A stretch of 64,000 nt of DNA, taken from NCBI RefSeq assembly GCF_029227915.1, contig NC_079882.1, positions 26,789,001-26,853,000 of the forward strand. The letters are read 5' to 3'. The first letter of the stretch is position 1. Each line of letters starts with the position of its first letter. Shown here one piece after another: positions 33,070 through 43,527 of this stretch. Below the pieces are notes generated by a model, which did no database searches, was not told where the DNA came from, and was given only the letters and a program-made list of their open reading frames with translations. Position numbers and translations under genes: made by a program. Source of the DNA: Hydractinia symbiolongicarpus. Taxonomy: Eukaryota; Cnidaria; Hydrozoa; Anthoathecata; Hydractiniidae.

Positions 33070-34989
33070 CTAAAATAAATCCAATAAATATACAATTCGG
33101 ATAAACATAATATCCAGAAATGAAAACAAATTTAACACAGGTCATGTTCAACATTTTGTTCCTGTGCACAACAAAGAGGTTTTGCCTATGTTAAAGCTTA
33201 CCTCCCACTTTAAAACAACTTTTTATCTCAAAAGACTCATAAAACATCAGTATTAAGGAAAAATATATCATATATATCAAATGAGTGTCATTTAGGCAAA
33301 AAATTTATGTTAATTAATTCACCGTTATAATATCTATGCATTGATAAAGTCTGAATGCAAATCTGAAATTAGTATGGACAGAAAATGTAAAAATTACTTA
33401 AATATTACATCATAATTTATGCAGCATAATCTAATCTGAAATTCTTTAAATGTGAATATCTTGAGAACGAAAAGAGCTTTTTAGATTTAAAAATACTTAA
33501 CCAACTTTTTAAACTCTATAATATAAGTCCAACATTATTTTATCTCTCTGTCTTTTTTTTACACCTAGATTTCTTTGATAGGGAAAAAGGCATGTCAAAA
33601 AATTGTTTTAAATAGTTTGGAACCATGCCATTCTTTTTAATCATGATTTTTCAAGTACTTACTCAAAAGAAATTTTGAATTTTTATTATATCTAATCCGC
33701 TCTGCAAACACATGCATTGAGCACTTTTAATTACGATTCAATCACTTCACATGTTTTATTGTATATATAACTCTTACAGTGATAAACATTACAGGCCTAT
33801 TAATAAGAAAAAGCACCTGCGCCCAAAGCTTCGATACTTTTCTTTGCACGAGTGATCCAGAAATATGAGTTGTCAGTTGAGTCTTTAATTAAACTTTGTG
33901 ACCATTTGTAGAACACACAATATTTATATACTAGTCGATAAGGCCCATGGAGAAATCCACTGAGGCAGGATAAAAATGAGAAAGAAGCGCCATTTAAATT
34001 TTGATGACGTCATCTACAAAAAAAATTAGTACCTTGTCTTCATGTTTCCTCCATTGTTTAGGGCTTACACTGCTGATCAAGAAAATGTATAAGATCGTGT
34101 GGTGTTGATGAGGCGAGTAATGAAATATAAAGGTTCAAAAATTTTGCTGACGTCAGCAATGGCCCGTCAAAATCCCCAAATCTTTTTCAGAAATTTGTAT
34201 ACCTGTTGCCTTCATCGTATAGATCTTGAAACGCTGATCAAGAAAATGTATATGATCATGTACTTTTGACAAACAGTTGCAGAAATATCAAGGTTTAAAG
34301 GTTTTTTGATGACGTCATCAACCCGTCCATTCCGAAACGGATTCGGGGACCCAGATTTGGGAAGCTTACCCAAATTGGTCCCAGGTAGTCCCTAGTTACC
34401 CACGCAGGAGATGATGTCAGTTATTTCCATCCGTTTCCAAGTTATCTAGCCTTAAATTTAAAAGTGCAATGCAATGGCTTCACTAATCTTAATATACTTT
34501 CCTTTGACGTCAATATTGCTCTAATGTCAATGTTTGCTAATTTATAGAACAAATTTATAGGCGATGTTTTGTAGACTTTATCAAAGAAATTTTATCCACT
34601 TTGCAAAAGTCGCAGACGGAACTGGTGAATTATTATATAAATATGTAAATTAAACTACAGAAAGTTGAATGACAGCTAATAAGGGTAAGGATGGATCATG
34701 AAAATCATTACTTAAAATAATATTCCTTTTTTATCAAAGATTATATTATCTTTTAGTTATTTTATTTTTACCTGAAAGCACCCACATCAGCGCTTTAAAT
34801 CCAAGATTAATAATCATTTTTGTATATACTATTATGAAGAAATGATGAGAAGAGAAGAAATGATGCCATGCGATCCTTTACTGGTGTGGAGATGAACGCT
34901 GATGAGACATGGATAAAACAAGTCTGCATATTTGCATGTTAATGTAAATAAAAAAATAAAATATATACTAAAAACGAATTCAGAGTATT
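33070..34989. other. Region upstream of the first POLR3B exon found
   Basis: The first POLR3B exon (start codon, phase-0 donor) and promoter should lie here or beyond. I tested the obvious donor-like sites at about 33200, 33660 and 34770, and none gives a family-like N-terminus in frame. The stretch also holds repeat copy C (33930-34640). Confidence 0.4.
33930..34640. repeat. Interspersed repeat, copy C (most intact)
   Basis: Begins CTAGTCGATAAGGCCCATGG followed by AGAAATCCACTGAGGCAGG. It has two internal units, each with GCTGATCAAGAAAATGTAT (near 34071 and 34232) followed by a GACGTCA-type word. It then runs through TAGTTACCCACGCAGGAGATG to AAGTGCAATGCAATGGCTTC. Copies A and B in the receptor kinase intron match along their length. 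Non-coding and non-autonomous; I see no inverted termini. Confidence 0.7.
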
Positions 34990-36080
34990 GAAATCAATAT
35001 CGCTCACACGGCTGTTTCACTACTGGCAAACCGCGGACAAAAAGTTGTCATTAGATGTTACATTCTTACCGCCTTTTTTGTAGAGTGAGAATCTGTCTAA
35101 GGACAGAATCACAAGCTGACCCCCAGACTTGAATGCCATAAACAATATGAGAATAAATTAGACTATTATAAACATTTTTAAGCACATTTATGTTCACAAA
35201 TGGTCTTAGCTTATACATTAGACCTATGCTTTGACTAATTTTTTTAGACAGTACTGAGATATGTTGTTTCCAGTTTAAATGTTGATCACCATAAACACCA
35301 AGGTATTTAATACAATCACTTTGAGTGAATGCACAATTATTAAGTTTTAGAGTAACATTGTGATTGAGAGTTTTGTTGTTGCTGTGAAAGATAACAAAGT
35401 TGGTTTTACTTAGATTCAGAGCTAAACGATTGATATTTAACCATAGGCCTAATTGTTTGAGCTCTTGGTTGATACAGTTTTCAAGTTTGAGAAGACTATC
35501 AGATTGAAAATAAATGTTTGCGTCATCCGCAAAAAGAAAAAATAACAGTTTAGATGAAATGTTAGGCAGATCATTGATGTAAAGTATGCAGAGAAGTGGG
35601 CCAAGTACAGACCCTTGGGGGACTCCGGTTGTAATTGTTTTGAGAGAAGAAGATTCATTTTCAAAAACTACATATTGATGTCTACCTGATAAATAAGACT
35701 CAAACCAATCTAAAGAAGCACCCCTGACACCATAGTGTTCAAGTTTGGATAATAATATTTTGTGGTTAACAGTATCAAATGCTTTTTTTAGATCTATAAA
35801 TATACCACATCCAAATTTCCCATTATCAATTGAGTTCCTAATGTGCTCTGTCATTTCCATTAGAGCAAATATAGTAGAATTATTCTTTTAAATCCAAACT
35901 GGTTCTTAAACAAAATTTGATTTAATTCAAGAAACTTGTAAAGTCTTTTATGCACTAATTTTTCTATGATCTTATCAAAAACAGATAGCAAAGATATTGG
36001 TCTAAAGTTATTCAGATCTTGCGTGGAACCCCCCTTATGTAGAGGGATGACTTTAGCAACCTTCAAAGCATTAGGAAAAG
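34990..36080 (-). mobile_element. 5'-truncated LINE (Jockey/CR1-like) reverse transcriptase fragment
   Basis: Read on the minus strand, it starts in the fingers of the reverse transcriptase (KVAKVIPLHKGG, NNFRPISLLSVFDKIIEK; 36066-35860). After a frame break near 35860-35890 it continues with the palm (GIFIDLKKAFDTVNH, GVPQGSVLGPLLCILYINDL, the catalytic FADDANIYF) and the thumb/tail (YLGVYGDQHLNWKQHI, VYGIQVWGSA) to 35066, where another frame break follows. No endonuclease or ORF1 is present. It is a dead 5'-truncated copy. Confidence 0.85.
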
Positions 36081-36132
36081 TACCAGTTCATAGCAATGGC
36101 AGTTAGTACCAGTTCATAGCGATGGCAGTTAA
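36081..36132. repeat. 26-bp tandem duplication at the LINE 5' end
   Basis: Two copies of a 26-base unit starting TACCAGTTCATAGC, differing by one or two bases, abut the truncated 5' end of the LINE. Confidence 0.8.
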
Positions 36133-36159
36133 TGTTTTGTTAGGTATGGTGTTTTCCAA

Positions 36160-37000
36160 AAAAATTACGGCAGCCTGGTGTTTACTGTGGACTTAATTGC
36201 TTGACCCGGGAATCCTTGTTCAAAACCGGAATTTTTCAAAAATGCTGGAATAAGCGAGACAAGGGTTTCTTAGCAATTTTGAAGCTAGCTAAAGGTTGGC
36301 AAACCACGAGGCAAACTACTTTATTTTGCAGGGATTTTGATATTATTTTTTTGCTATTAGGAGACTCCAATTTAATTAGTTGTTCTACGGGCCTGGCGAC
36401 CCTAATTTTCATGAAAACAAAAAATAATAATATCAAGCAAAAAAGTTTTAAGGAAAAAAAAGGAAAAAATAACAAATTCTCATCCCATCTCGTGAAAATA
36501 TAATGAGCATAGAAGATCAATGTTATTTTTTGTTGGTTGTATGTAACAAGGTGAATCAATAACGTTACTTTACTTAGGACCACTGTTGTTAAGGCTACTT
36601 GAAGTTGATTCTTTGTTCATGGTAATTTGTTGCGATAAAACTAAATTGCGCGATGCGCTAATTCTCTAATCAAATATCAATAGTAATGTGTTTAACTAAA
36701 GTTTTTAAATTTTTATGTGATTTATAACAAAAATTAGCTACTTTTGCTAAAATAGTTATAATACAAGTGAAAAACAAGACAGATTATTGCCGTAACATCC
36801 TCCTTCGTTATGATTAATAAATATATGTTTAAAATTACGCTAGCTAAACTTTAATACAGTCGATACCATTTAGGAAATATATATTTAAAACAAGATAAAA
36901 TACGCTTGTCGTAACACCCTCTTCCATTATGAATTTTTAAAAAAATGATTTTACCGCTGCGCTGTTAAAATTCAGACATGGCTAATTGTTATCTTTTTTA
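36160..37000. repeat. Degraded relative of the TA-flanked element at 42142-43418
   Basis: Several blocks match the element at 42142-43418: GACTCCAATTTAATTAGTTG (36362) with GACTCCAACTTAATTACTTG (42240); TATGTTTAAAATTACGCT (36823) with TATGTTTAAAATTATGCT; ACCATTTAGGAAA with ATCATTTAGGAAA; and GCTTGTCGTAACACCCTCTT (36904) with the complement of 42370-42390. The ends are not clear. Confidence 0.45.
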
Positions 37001-38569
37001 ATCCTGTTTCTCCTGTTTTATATTTTTCTGCAAAGAGTAGCTATTTTTTGGTCCTACAGTTTTGCATTTTGCATCGTGTTATGTAGTTAAGTAACTTAAT
37101 GCTTCTTTTTTATATTTAGTAAAGACATTGGTGGGCTTTCTGAAGATGAAATTGTTGAAATCAAAGACGTTTATAGCTTGCTAGCTAATCTTGGCTTTAT
37201 CAGAAGATTAAGAGCTATTTTATACAATATATAAAAAAAAACAAAATTATTGCTTTGTATATATTTAATGCATATAATAAATAAACTATTTGTGCACAAG
37301 TTGAGGTATTTTTTACTAGTATGATAAACTAAAATGTTGAAACCGTTGACTCTGAATGACGTTTTATTTAATATATAGATGTCACATAGTTGGCCTGAAA
37401 AACCTTAGGACCAAAAGTGACCGTTTGGACAATTTCAGACAGTTTAATATTTCATCTACATCATCTTTAATGGCCTTAGAATCCAAAGTAATGTTTTTTA
37501 TTCAGTTAATAAAGGAGTCCTAAGCATACATTCAGGCTCCAAAAGGCCGTTTTTCACATATTTCTCCCATTTGGCCCAAAAATAACCCTATGGACAATTC
37601 CGAACAGACTAATATTTCATCTACATTATCTTTAATGGCCTTAGAATCGAAAGTAATGTTTTTTATTCAGTTAATAAACAAACTTTAAACATACATTGAG
37701 GTTCTAAAGGCCGTTTTTCACATTTTTCTCACATTCGGCCCAAAAATAATCCTTTGATTAAATTAAGTAATTTTCATTCCAGATACTTAACCTAACCTGT
37801 GTACCAAAAAAAAACATGTTTTCTTAACTTTATTTCAGAGATATTGTGGGAGACATTCATCTAAATGATAATTTTTAGGACATTTATGCCTGAATTTACC
37901 AATGGACAATTTATCAGATTCTTTTTACAAAATATAAAAATCTTATTTCGTTCCCTTCAGAGATCCTGTTTTAACTGAGAGGGTAAATTGAATTATTTTT
38001 TTGTAACATTTTTTTCCGCTACGAAACAGCTGTGCTCAGCTAGTCTAACTTTTTGTGGAACCAGGAATAGTAGTTAATGGCTCACCTATTATCACATTTC
38101 TCAGAATTAGGCCCAACCTTGGCATGCAACCTTGTTTTTCGAGAGTTAAGCTACACAACCACCCCAATTTTGATCACCTTTTACCCCCTATTTTACAGGT
38201 TACATTCAAAGGCCAGGGGGGTTCTTTTTCTATGTAGCTAGCTAGCTTTAGTGAGTAATGTATATATTTTTTAAAATATGTTTTATATACTTTTAGAGCT
38301 GGAAAAATATTTCATTCATTTATTCACTCATTTATTCATTCATACACCCAAAATGCATGTCAAAAGCAGAAAAAAACAGGCGTACCTCAATTCTTTTTAT
38401 GGGAGCAGAATCTTCAAATTGTTTTTTGATAGTCATTATTTATGGTTCTAAAAATTAACAAAATTGGATTTGCATTTCAATTTGAAAAAGTTTAACACAC
38501 AAACACAAACACGAGTGCGGGGTACTGACGCGTCCGTAATATTTTGTGATGACTTTTACGCGGAACCAT
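37001..38569. other. Non-coding spacer with a tandem repeat
   Basis: AT-rich, with a two-unit 165-bp tandem repeat (37427-37757). I see no gene. The frames at 38055-38237 and 38464-38679 have no protein-like features, and the second runs into the transposon end at 38570. Confidence 0.45.
37427..37757. repeat. Two-unit 165-bp tandem repeat
   Basis: GGACAATT starts a unit at 37427 and again at 37592. Both units contain TAATATTTCATCTACAT, CTTTAATGGCCTTAGAATC, AAAGTAATGTTTTTTATTCAG and AAAGGCCGTTTTTCACAT. The two units are diverged at scattered positions. Confidence 0.8.
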
Positions 38570-38800
38570 TGTTCCGTACGAAATTGACCCGTTGTACGAG
38601 GTTGGTCATTTTTCGCGCTTGTACGAAGATGGGCAATTTTGTACGAAAATGGGCATTACAATTGATGTACAAAAATTAGGCAACGAATAATTTGGTTTAG
38701 AAATGAATATCTAAACATTGTTAATTACATTCAGTAAAAACGATAATATCTTAAATATTCTCTGAACGTTAATTTTTGACAATTATCTGATGATTGTTCC

Positions 38801-39151
38801 AACTTCGTACAACTTAAATAACTGCGTACGAGGTTGGGCCAACGTCACTTCTTCTACTTAAGTTGAATTTTTTTAATCCATACCAACTTCGTACAACTTA
38901 AATAACTGTGTACGAGATTGGGCCAACGTCACTTCTTCTACTTAAGTTGAATTGTTTTTAACCATACCAACTTCGTACAACTTAAATAACTGTGTACGAA
39001 GTTGGGCCAACGTCACTTCTTCTACTTAAGTTGAATTTTTTTTAACCATACCAACTTCGTACAACTTAAATAACTGTGTACGAGGTTGGGCCAACGTCAC
39101 TTCTTCTACTTAAGTTGAATTTTTTTTAACCATACCAACTTCGTACAACTT
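38801..39151. repeat. 84-bp tandem array inside the Ginger-like element
   Basis: AACTTCGTACAACTT starts units at 38801, 38885, 38969, 39053 and 39137, so the period is exactly 84 bp (four full units and part of a fifth). Each full unit holds CCAACTTCGTACA and, about 15 bases on, TGTACGAGGTTGG: the sub-terminal motif in both orientations. Confidence 0.95.
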
Positions 39152-39361
39152 AAAATACCAAGCCACAGATGAAGACTACTATATATTATCATTTATGGTC
39201 TTTACACCGCTTTTTTGTTTACTCTATCAATAATTTCCACCAACAAAAACTGAATGCGGTTTAATGATAATCTCCCTATATCGAATTCGCACGGGTACTT
39301 CATCCGAATGTAATTGGTGATGACTCCAGTTGGGCCTGAATTTGAAGATATTTGGGGACGA

Positions 39362-40692
39362 GAATGATATAGATATAACTACATTTACATTGAATCTCTG
39401 GAAGCCACTCTGACCACGTTGAAGTTTTGGGACTCTTTTTCTCTTGCACTAATAATCACTTGGATGGTGTTATTTCCTTGTTCAACCAAACCTTGAGATT
39501 GCGAGTGGCGCGGTTTCCCATGAACAAATGACACCTCACCCGGCCATATCACGGCTACAGCATCCATTACGTGATTGATAAATTCGGCACCGTTATCAGA
39601 GTGCAAAATTTTTGGTAACCCAAAAGTCGCTAAAAAACTTCTAAAAAAGTTTGAAGCAAATTCATTTGCTGATTTCCCTTTCATTGGAAATAATATCCTG
39701 AATTTGCTAAAATGGTCCATGACATGGCCAATGTAGTTGTAATCGCCATCTGGTTTGGATAACATAGCAATCAGGTCGATCTAAAGAAAGACATGTATAA
39801 TGTAACAAAAAACTACTAACTAGCACAAACAAAGTGAAAAAGTATTAAAAATACCTGTACACACTGTAAGAATCCTGTATTGATAATCCTTCAATGGAGC
39901 TTTCTTTATGTGACTGGATTTCAGACAGCAAGTTGTGCAAAGCGTTATATAAGCACCAACAGCGTCTCTAGTAACGTTATCATAGGTGCGTGCTATCTAA
40001 AATTGTTAGCAATTAAAAATCAGTGACACACGCATATTCCGTGGACTCTTACTTTCAAACGAGGTTTGTTCGAAGAATCTAATACCTTTTCAAACGTTTT
40101 ATGAACCCCTTGGTGACCAACTTCTTCGGTGTACTCTATTGATAATGTCAAACATCTGTCGGTCTGTTGCTACGCGACGATATTTTCCTAGAAGAGAATC
40201 GCCCTAAAAGACCGTAAAATTATTTGAGTTGGCAATTTTATAAACCTTCTTTCTTAAGAACTTAAGCTCATAAGAACATCTAGACCGAAGCTATCCAAAA
40301 ATTGAGAATACCATATGGACCATGCCGAGCCTGAAACAAAATTTCTTAAAAGTATAAATGTTTATAAAAAAATAATTGTGACTTTAGTTTTTCCAAAATT
40401 AGATAACATATAAAAATGTTCTTACATCGGGAAATGGAGAGCACAAAACATCCGATATACCAAGTGCAGGATAACTCATCATTTGGATTTTTTTTCTTCG
40501 CAATTTTCTTTTTATAGCACGTGGAACGTTGTCTATTCTTCCACATAGAAAATACACCATTGTTTTATAAGTCTGTTCGGGCATTATTACGGAATTCCGT
40601 TTAGTCCTTTCAACTTCTTCCAACCATTCCTGAAATTTTTCTTCCATGTATGTATCTCTTTTCAGTCTCCATTGTGCTGAACATGAAAACAC
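39362..40692 (-). pseudogene. Ginger/KRBA2-type integrase, frameshifted
   Basis: Minus strand, 5' to 3'. An N-terminal block (40692-40433) has no named domain. A zinc-binding HHCC region follows, with GKYRRVATDR, then EVGHQGVHKTFEKV in another frame (40205-40054), then CTTCC (about 40008-39855). The DDE core (39785-39385) has IDLIAML, YNYIGHVMDHFSKF, LPKILHSDNGAEFINHV and KPRHSQSQGLVEQGN, so the D, D and E are all visible. The core resembles integrases of Ginger transposons and of the host-domesticated KRBA2/GIN1 group. Frame breaks occur near 40150 and near 39855-39785. Possible GT-AG boundaries occur between blocks, so some breaks may be introns, but the HHCC shift is internal. Confidence 0.8.
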
Positions 40693-41587
40693 GCGTTAAA
40701 AGTTTCATTGTAAATTTAAAATGTGCGTTCGAAAAAGCACTCGAAAAGGATTCGAAATTTACCTACCTTTTCCTTTATCGAAATAACTTAAAAGGTTAGA
40801 AAAAATAATATTGTTCTTCTTAATAGTGCTCTTCTCCGTTCTCACTCAATTATTAACAAAACTATGTTTACACAAACAGTTTCGTACAAGCCACGCAAAG
40901 GCACTTGGGACAAGGGTGATTTACAGGTTTTTCGCACGAAAATTCAATATAGCATTCGAATTCAAAGGTCACTACCATAAAAACCATGGAAAGGTAAATA
41001 AAAAAATCAATAACAATATCATACCTGATATAACCTTATTTGAATCAAAGAGATCAAATTTATACTTACGAGCACTAGTACCATTTTTCAAAAACATCAT
41101 TGCTTATTCTCTGTTAATATAAAACAAAGTATAAATATATATATACATATAAGTATTTTTCCAAAGAGGCATCCAAATCGTAAAACGAATGTGTTTTTTT
41201 TGCAAATGACTTAAAAGAAAAGAAGATATTTCAAAAAAGTTATTATTTTAATATAAAAGTTTCATTTTTTGACGATATTCACCGCTGTACGAAGATGGTC
41301 AGTTTTGTACGAGGATGGTCACTCTCAGCGCTACGGGAAAAAAGCCCAACTTCGTACAATGAATGACATCGTACGGAACACCATAAGTCCGCATTTTCAT
41401 CAGGCAAAAACGTAAACAATGTTTTCAATGCTAGCTAACGTGGTAAATTTGTAGGTAGCTTATAAAATTCTATAATGAGCATGAGAAAAGGATACAATAC
41501 AATCCGAATATAAGCTTTCTGCTTGCGCGCTAGTTATTATTATACAACACCTTTCCCTGCAAGTCGAAAGCCCTTTTATCTTTTTTT

Positions 41588-41662
41588 TAGCTTAGTGGTT
41601 TGTGACTCTTTTTGTGGGGGAGACCGGTTCAATTCCCCTTGGCAATATGGACAAGTAAATGT
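41588..41662 (+). repeat. Partial tRNA-like SINE head
   Basis: GCTTAGTGGTTTGTGACTCT and GGGAGACCGGTTCAATTCCCC resemble the A- and B-box parts of the complete head that follows at 41666. Probably a diverged partial copy of SINE family A. Confidence 0.5.
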
Positions 41663-41665
41663 TGC

Positions 41666-42015
41666 GCCGTAGATTAGTGGTTATAGCTCTCGTACTCTGT
41701 GCGGGAGACCGGGGTTCGATTCCTCTTGACGGCGATTCAACACGGGCGAGTGAATGTTACCATAGCCCCGGGTTAACCCAAGCCATGTGAGGGAAATTGG
41801 GAAGATGGCACACTGTGTGGGCCGTTGGATGTTGCCGGGAGTTGTCTAGTAAAGCGCGGGCTCTAATTGGGTCTGCGTAGCTCAAAATGAGCATTAAATA
41901 CTCTAGGACTCTCCATCTACGCCATGGCCCCTCCTGGAAATAATAGACAGGGTATATCCCTCGATATTTGTGAGGCTAGCCATGTAAAATATGCACATCT
42001 ATCTATCTATCTATC
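41666..42015 (+). repeat. tRNA-derived SINE (family A), complete copy
   Basis: The head (41666-41736) folds like a tRNA: GCGCCGT pairs with ACGGCG at six of seven positions, with an A-box-like TAGATTAGTGGTTATAGC and a B-box GGGGTTCGATTCC. The anticodon loop is not canonical, so it is not a working tRNA gene. The body contains CATAGCCCCGGGTTAACCCA, GCGTAGCTCAAAATGAGCAT and TGGCCCCTCCTGGAAATAAT. It ends in a (ATCT)n tail. Confidence 0.8.
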
Positions 42016-43527
42016 TTGCCATAGCCCCAGGGTAACCCAAGCCATGTGAGGAAAATTGGGGAGATGTCAAACTGTGTGGGCTGTTGTAAGTTGCACAGAG
42101 TTGTCTGATTGTGTTGCATAGCTCAAAATGAGCATAATATACAGTACTGGAATCAGGATACCTAACATTGTGAGTGCGTATCATGCGCAACACAAATGAT
42201 CTTGTATTTTTATTAGAAATTGGATTTTATTAATAAGGTGACTCCAACTTAATTACTTGTTCTATGCGCAAAGTAGATAGTAGTTTACGGTCTGTCGCTC
42301 GGCGAAATAAAAATAATTTTATCAAGAATGTATAAATGGTCGGAACAACAAATAAATAAAAAACAGCGGGGAAGGGTGTTACAACAAGCATATTTTTCTA
42401 TTTATGTTTTGCTTGTATTAGTGAATGTTAAATTAGCGAATGTCCAATTTAATGAAAGTTCATTGAAAAATAAGAACGTATGATCGGAACAACAACAAAA
42501 AAATTATAATAAAAAAGTAACAACGGACGAAGGTTTACGACAACCGTTTTCTATGTATTTTTGCATAACGCACGCAATTTATATTTTTTAGTTGTGAAGG
42601 AAAAATAATAATAATTTGTCTCACTAAAAAAATGTAACTAGTACTCAAGGTGAAAAGATAAAAATACTTGCATGTTAAAAACTTGTTTTCAAAAGTTATG
42701 CAGCAAGCTTTTTTGTGTTGTTTTGAAAGCTGTACAGCAAGAATTATTCTTGTGCTGTTTCGAAAGTTATAAAGAATATACCTACGTTGTTTTGAAAGAT
42801 ATACAGCAGATTATACTTAGGCTGTTTCGAAATTTATACAGCAAGTTATTATTTTCCCATTTAAAATAATAAAACACAAAATTTATTTTAATAAAAAAGT
42901 TAAGTGTTCTATTAATGTTATGATTAATATATGTTTAAAATTATGCTGCTTGCTAAAATCTTAAGTTTCTTAGTCAATATCATTTAGGAAAAATAATTAA
43001 TATCATAAAATCTTTTTCAATGATATTAGAAAAATATGCAGCATTCATAATCTTTTTTTTCACGAAATGGGATAAGAAAATGTTTTATTCTTGCCCGTAG
43101 AACAACTAAATACGTTAGAGTCTAAACAAGAAAAAAGCTTGCAACAATGAAAATATTTTTGATTTAAAAAAAACAACAACAATTATTCACATTTAATTGC
43201 GCTATTCTCTCATGACATTAACTACGTGATTTTTATAATGTTTAAAGATGTATCATGACGGTCGTGATATGGATTGCGAAAGTCACGATGCATCGTGAAA
43301 GTCGACCCCACAATGGATTGCGACCTTCACGATGCTAAAAATATTTACTGTCGCGACAGCATCGTGCGCGAAGCATGATACGTGATCCACGATGTTAGGC
43401 GTCCTGATTCCAGTACTGTACCCTGGACTCCTCATCAAAGCCATGGCCCCTCCTGGAAATAATAGACAGGGTATATCCCTTAATATTTATGAGGCTAGCC
43501 ATGTAAAATATGAACATCTATCTATCT
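42013..43527 (+). repeat. SINE family A, second copy, split by a TA-flanked element
   Basis: The body resumes at once after the first copy's ATCT tail: CATAGCCCCAGGGTAACCCA to AGCTCAAAATGAGCATAATA (42014-42139). It is interrupted at 42142 and continues at 43421 with CCTGGACTCCTC, GCCATGGCCCCTCCTGGAAA and an ATCTATCTATCT tail. The tRNA-like head is absent from this copy. Confidence 0.8.
42142..43418. mobile_element. 1.28-kb TA-flanked inverted-repeat element (Tc1/mariner-like, non-autonomous)
   Basis: The two ends, read inward, are CAGTACTGGAATCAGGATAC and CAGTACTGGAATCAGGACGC, followed by CTAACAT[T/C]GTG. TA flanks both sides (42140-42141 and 43419-43420). Removing the element plus one TA restores a continuous SINE sequence. 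CAGT ends and a TA duplication fit the Tc1/mariner superfamily. Inside there is no transposase, only AT-rich sequence, a run of diverged repeats around GTTTTGAAAG...TACAGCA (42690-42850), and a GC-richer patch of ATCGTG/CACGAT words near the right end (43255-43400). Confidence 0.85.

Larger units (their letters stand above)
38570..41380 (-). mobile_element. Ginger-like DNA transposon with perfect termini and CCAT target duplication
   Basis: The element is 2,811 bp. Both ends read inward TGTTCCGTACGA (12 of 12 identical). A second conserved inverted block, TTGTACGAGGTTGG at the left and TTGTACGAAGTTGG at the right, follows about 10 bases in. CCAT immediately flanks both ends (38566-38569 and 41381-41384), a 4-bp target duplication. 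A DDE integrase related to retrotransposon integrases lies inside on the minus strand. Termini starting TGT, a 4-bp duplication and such an integrase are the published hallmarks of Ginger transposons. The coding part is frameshifted, so this copy is probably not autonomous. Confidence 0.85.

Noticed and set aside
33187-33242. Candidate first exon of POLR3B
   Set aside because: It has an ATG and a GTAAG donor, but the phase would produce an immediate stop at the next exon and the residues do not resemble the family N-terminus.
40811-41122. 103-codon plus-strand frame inside the Ginger-like element
   Set aside because: No domain, AT-rich composition, and opposite to the integrase. Likely chance.
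41666-41736. tRNA gene with well-paired acceptor stem
   Set aside because: The anticodon loop is not canonical, the acceptor has a terminal mismatch, and the sequence runs into a repeated SINE body with an ATCT tail. It is a SINE head.
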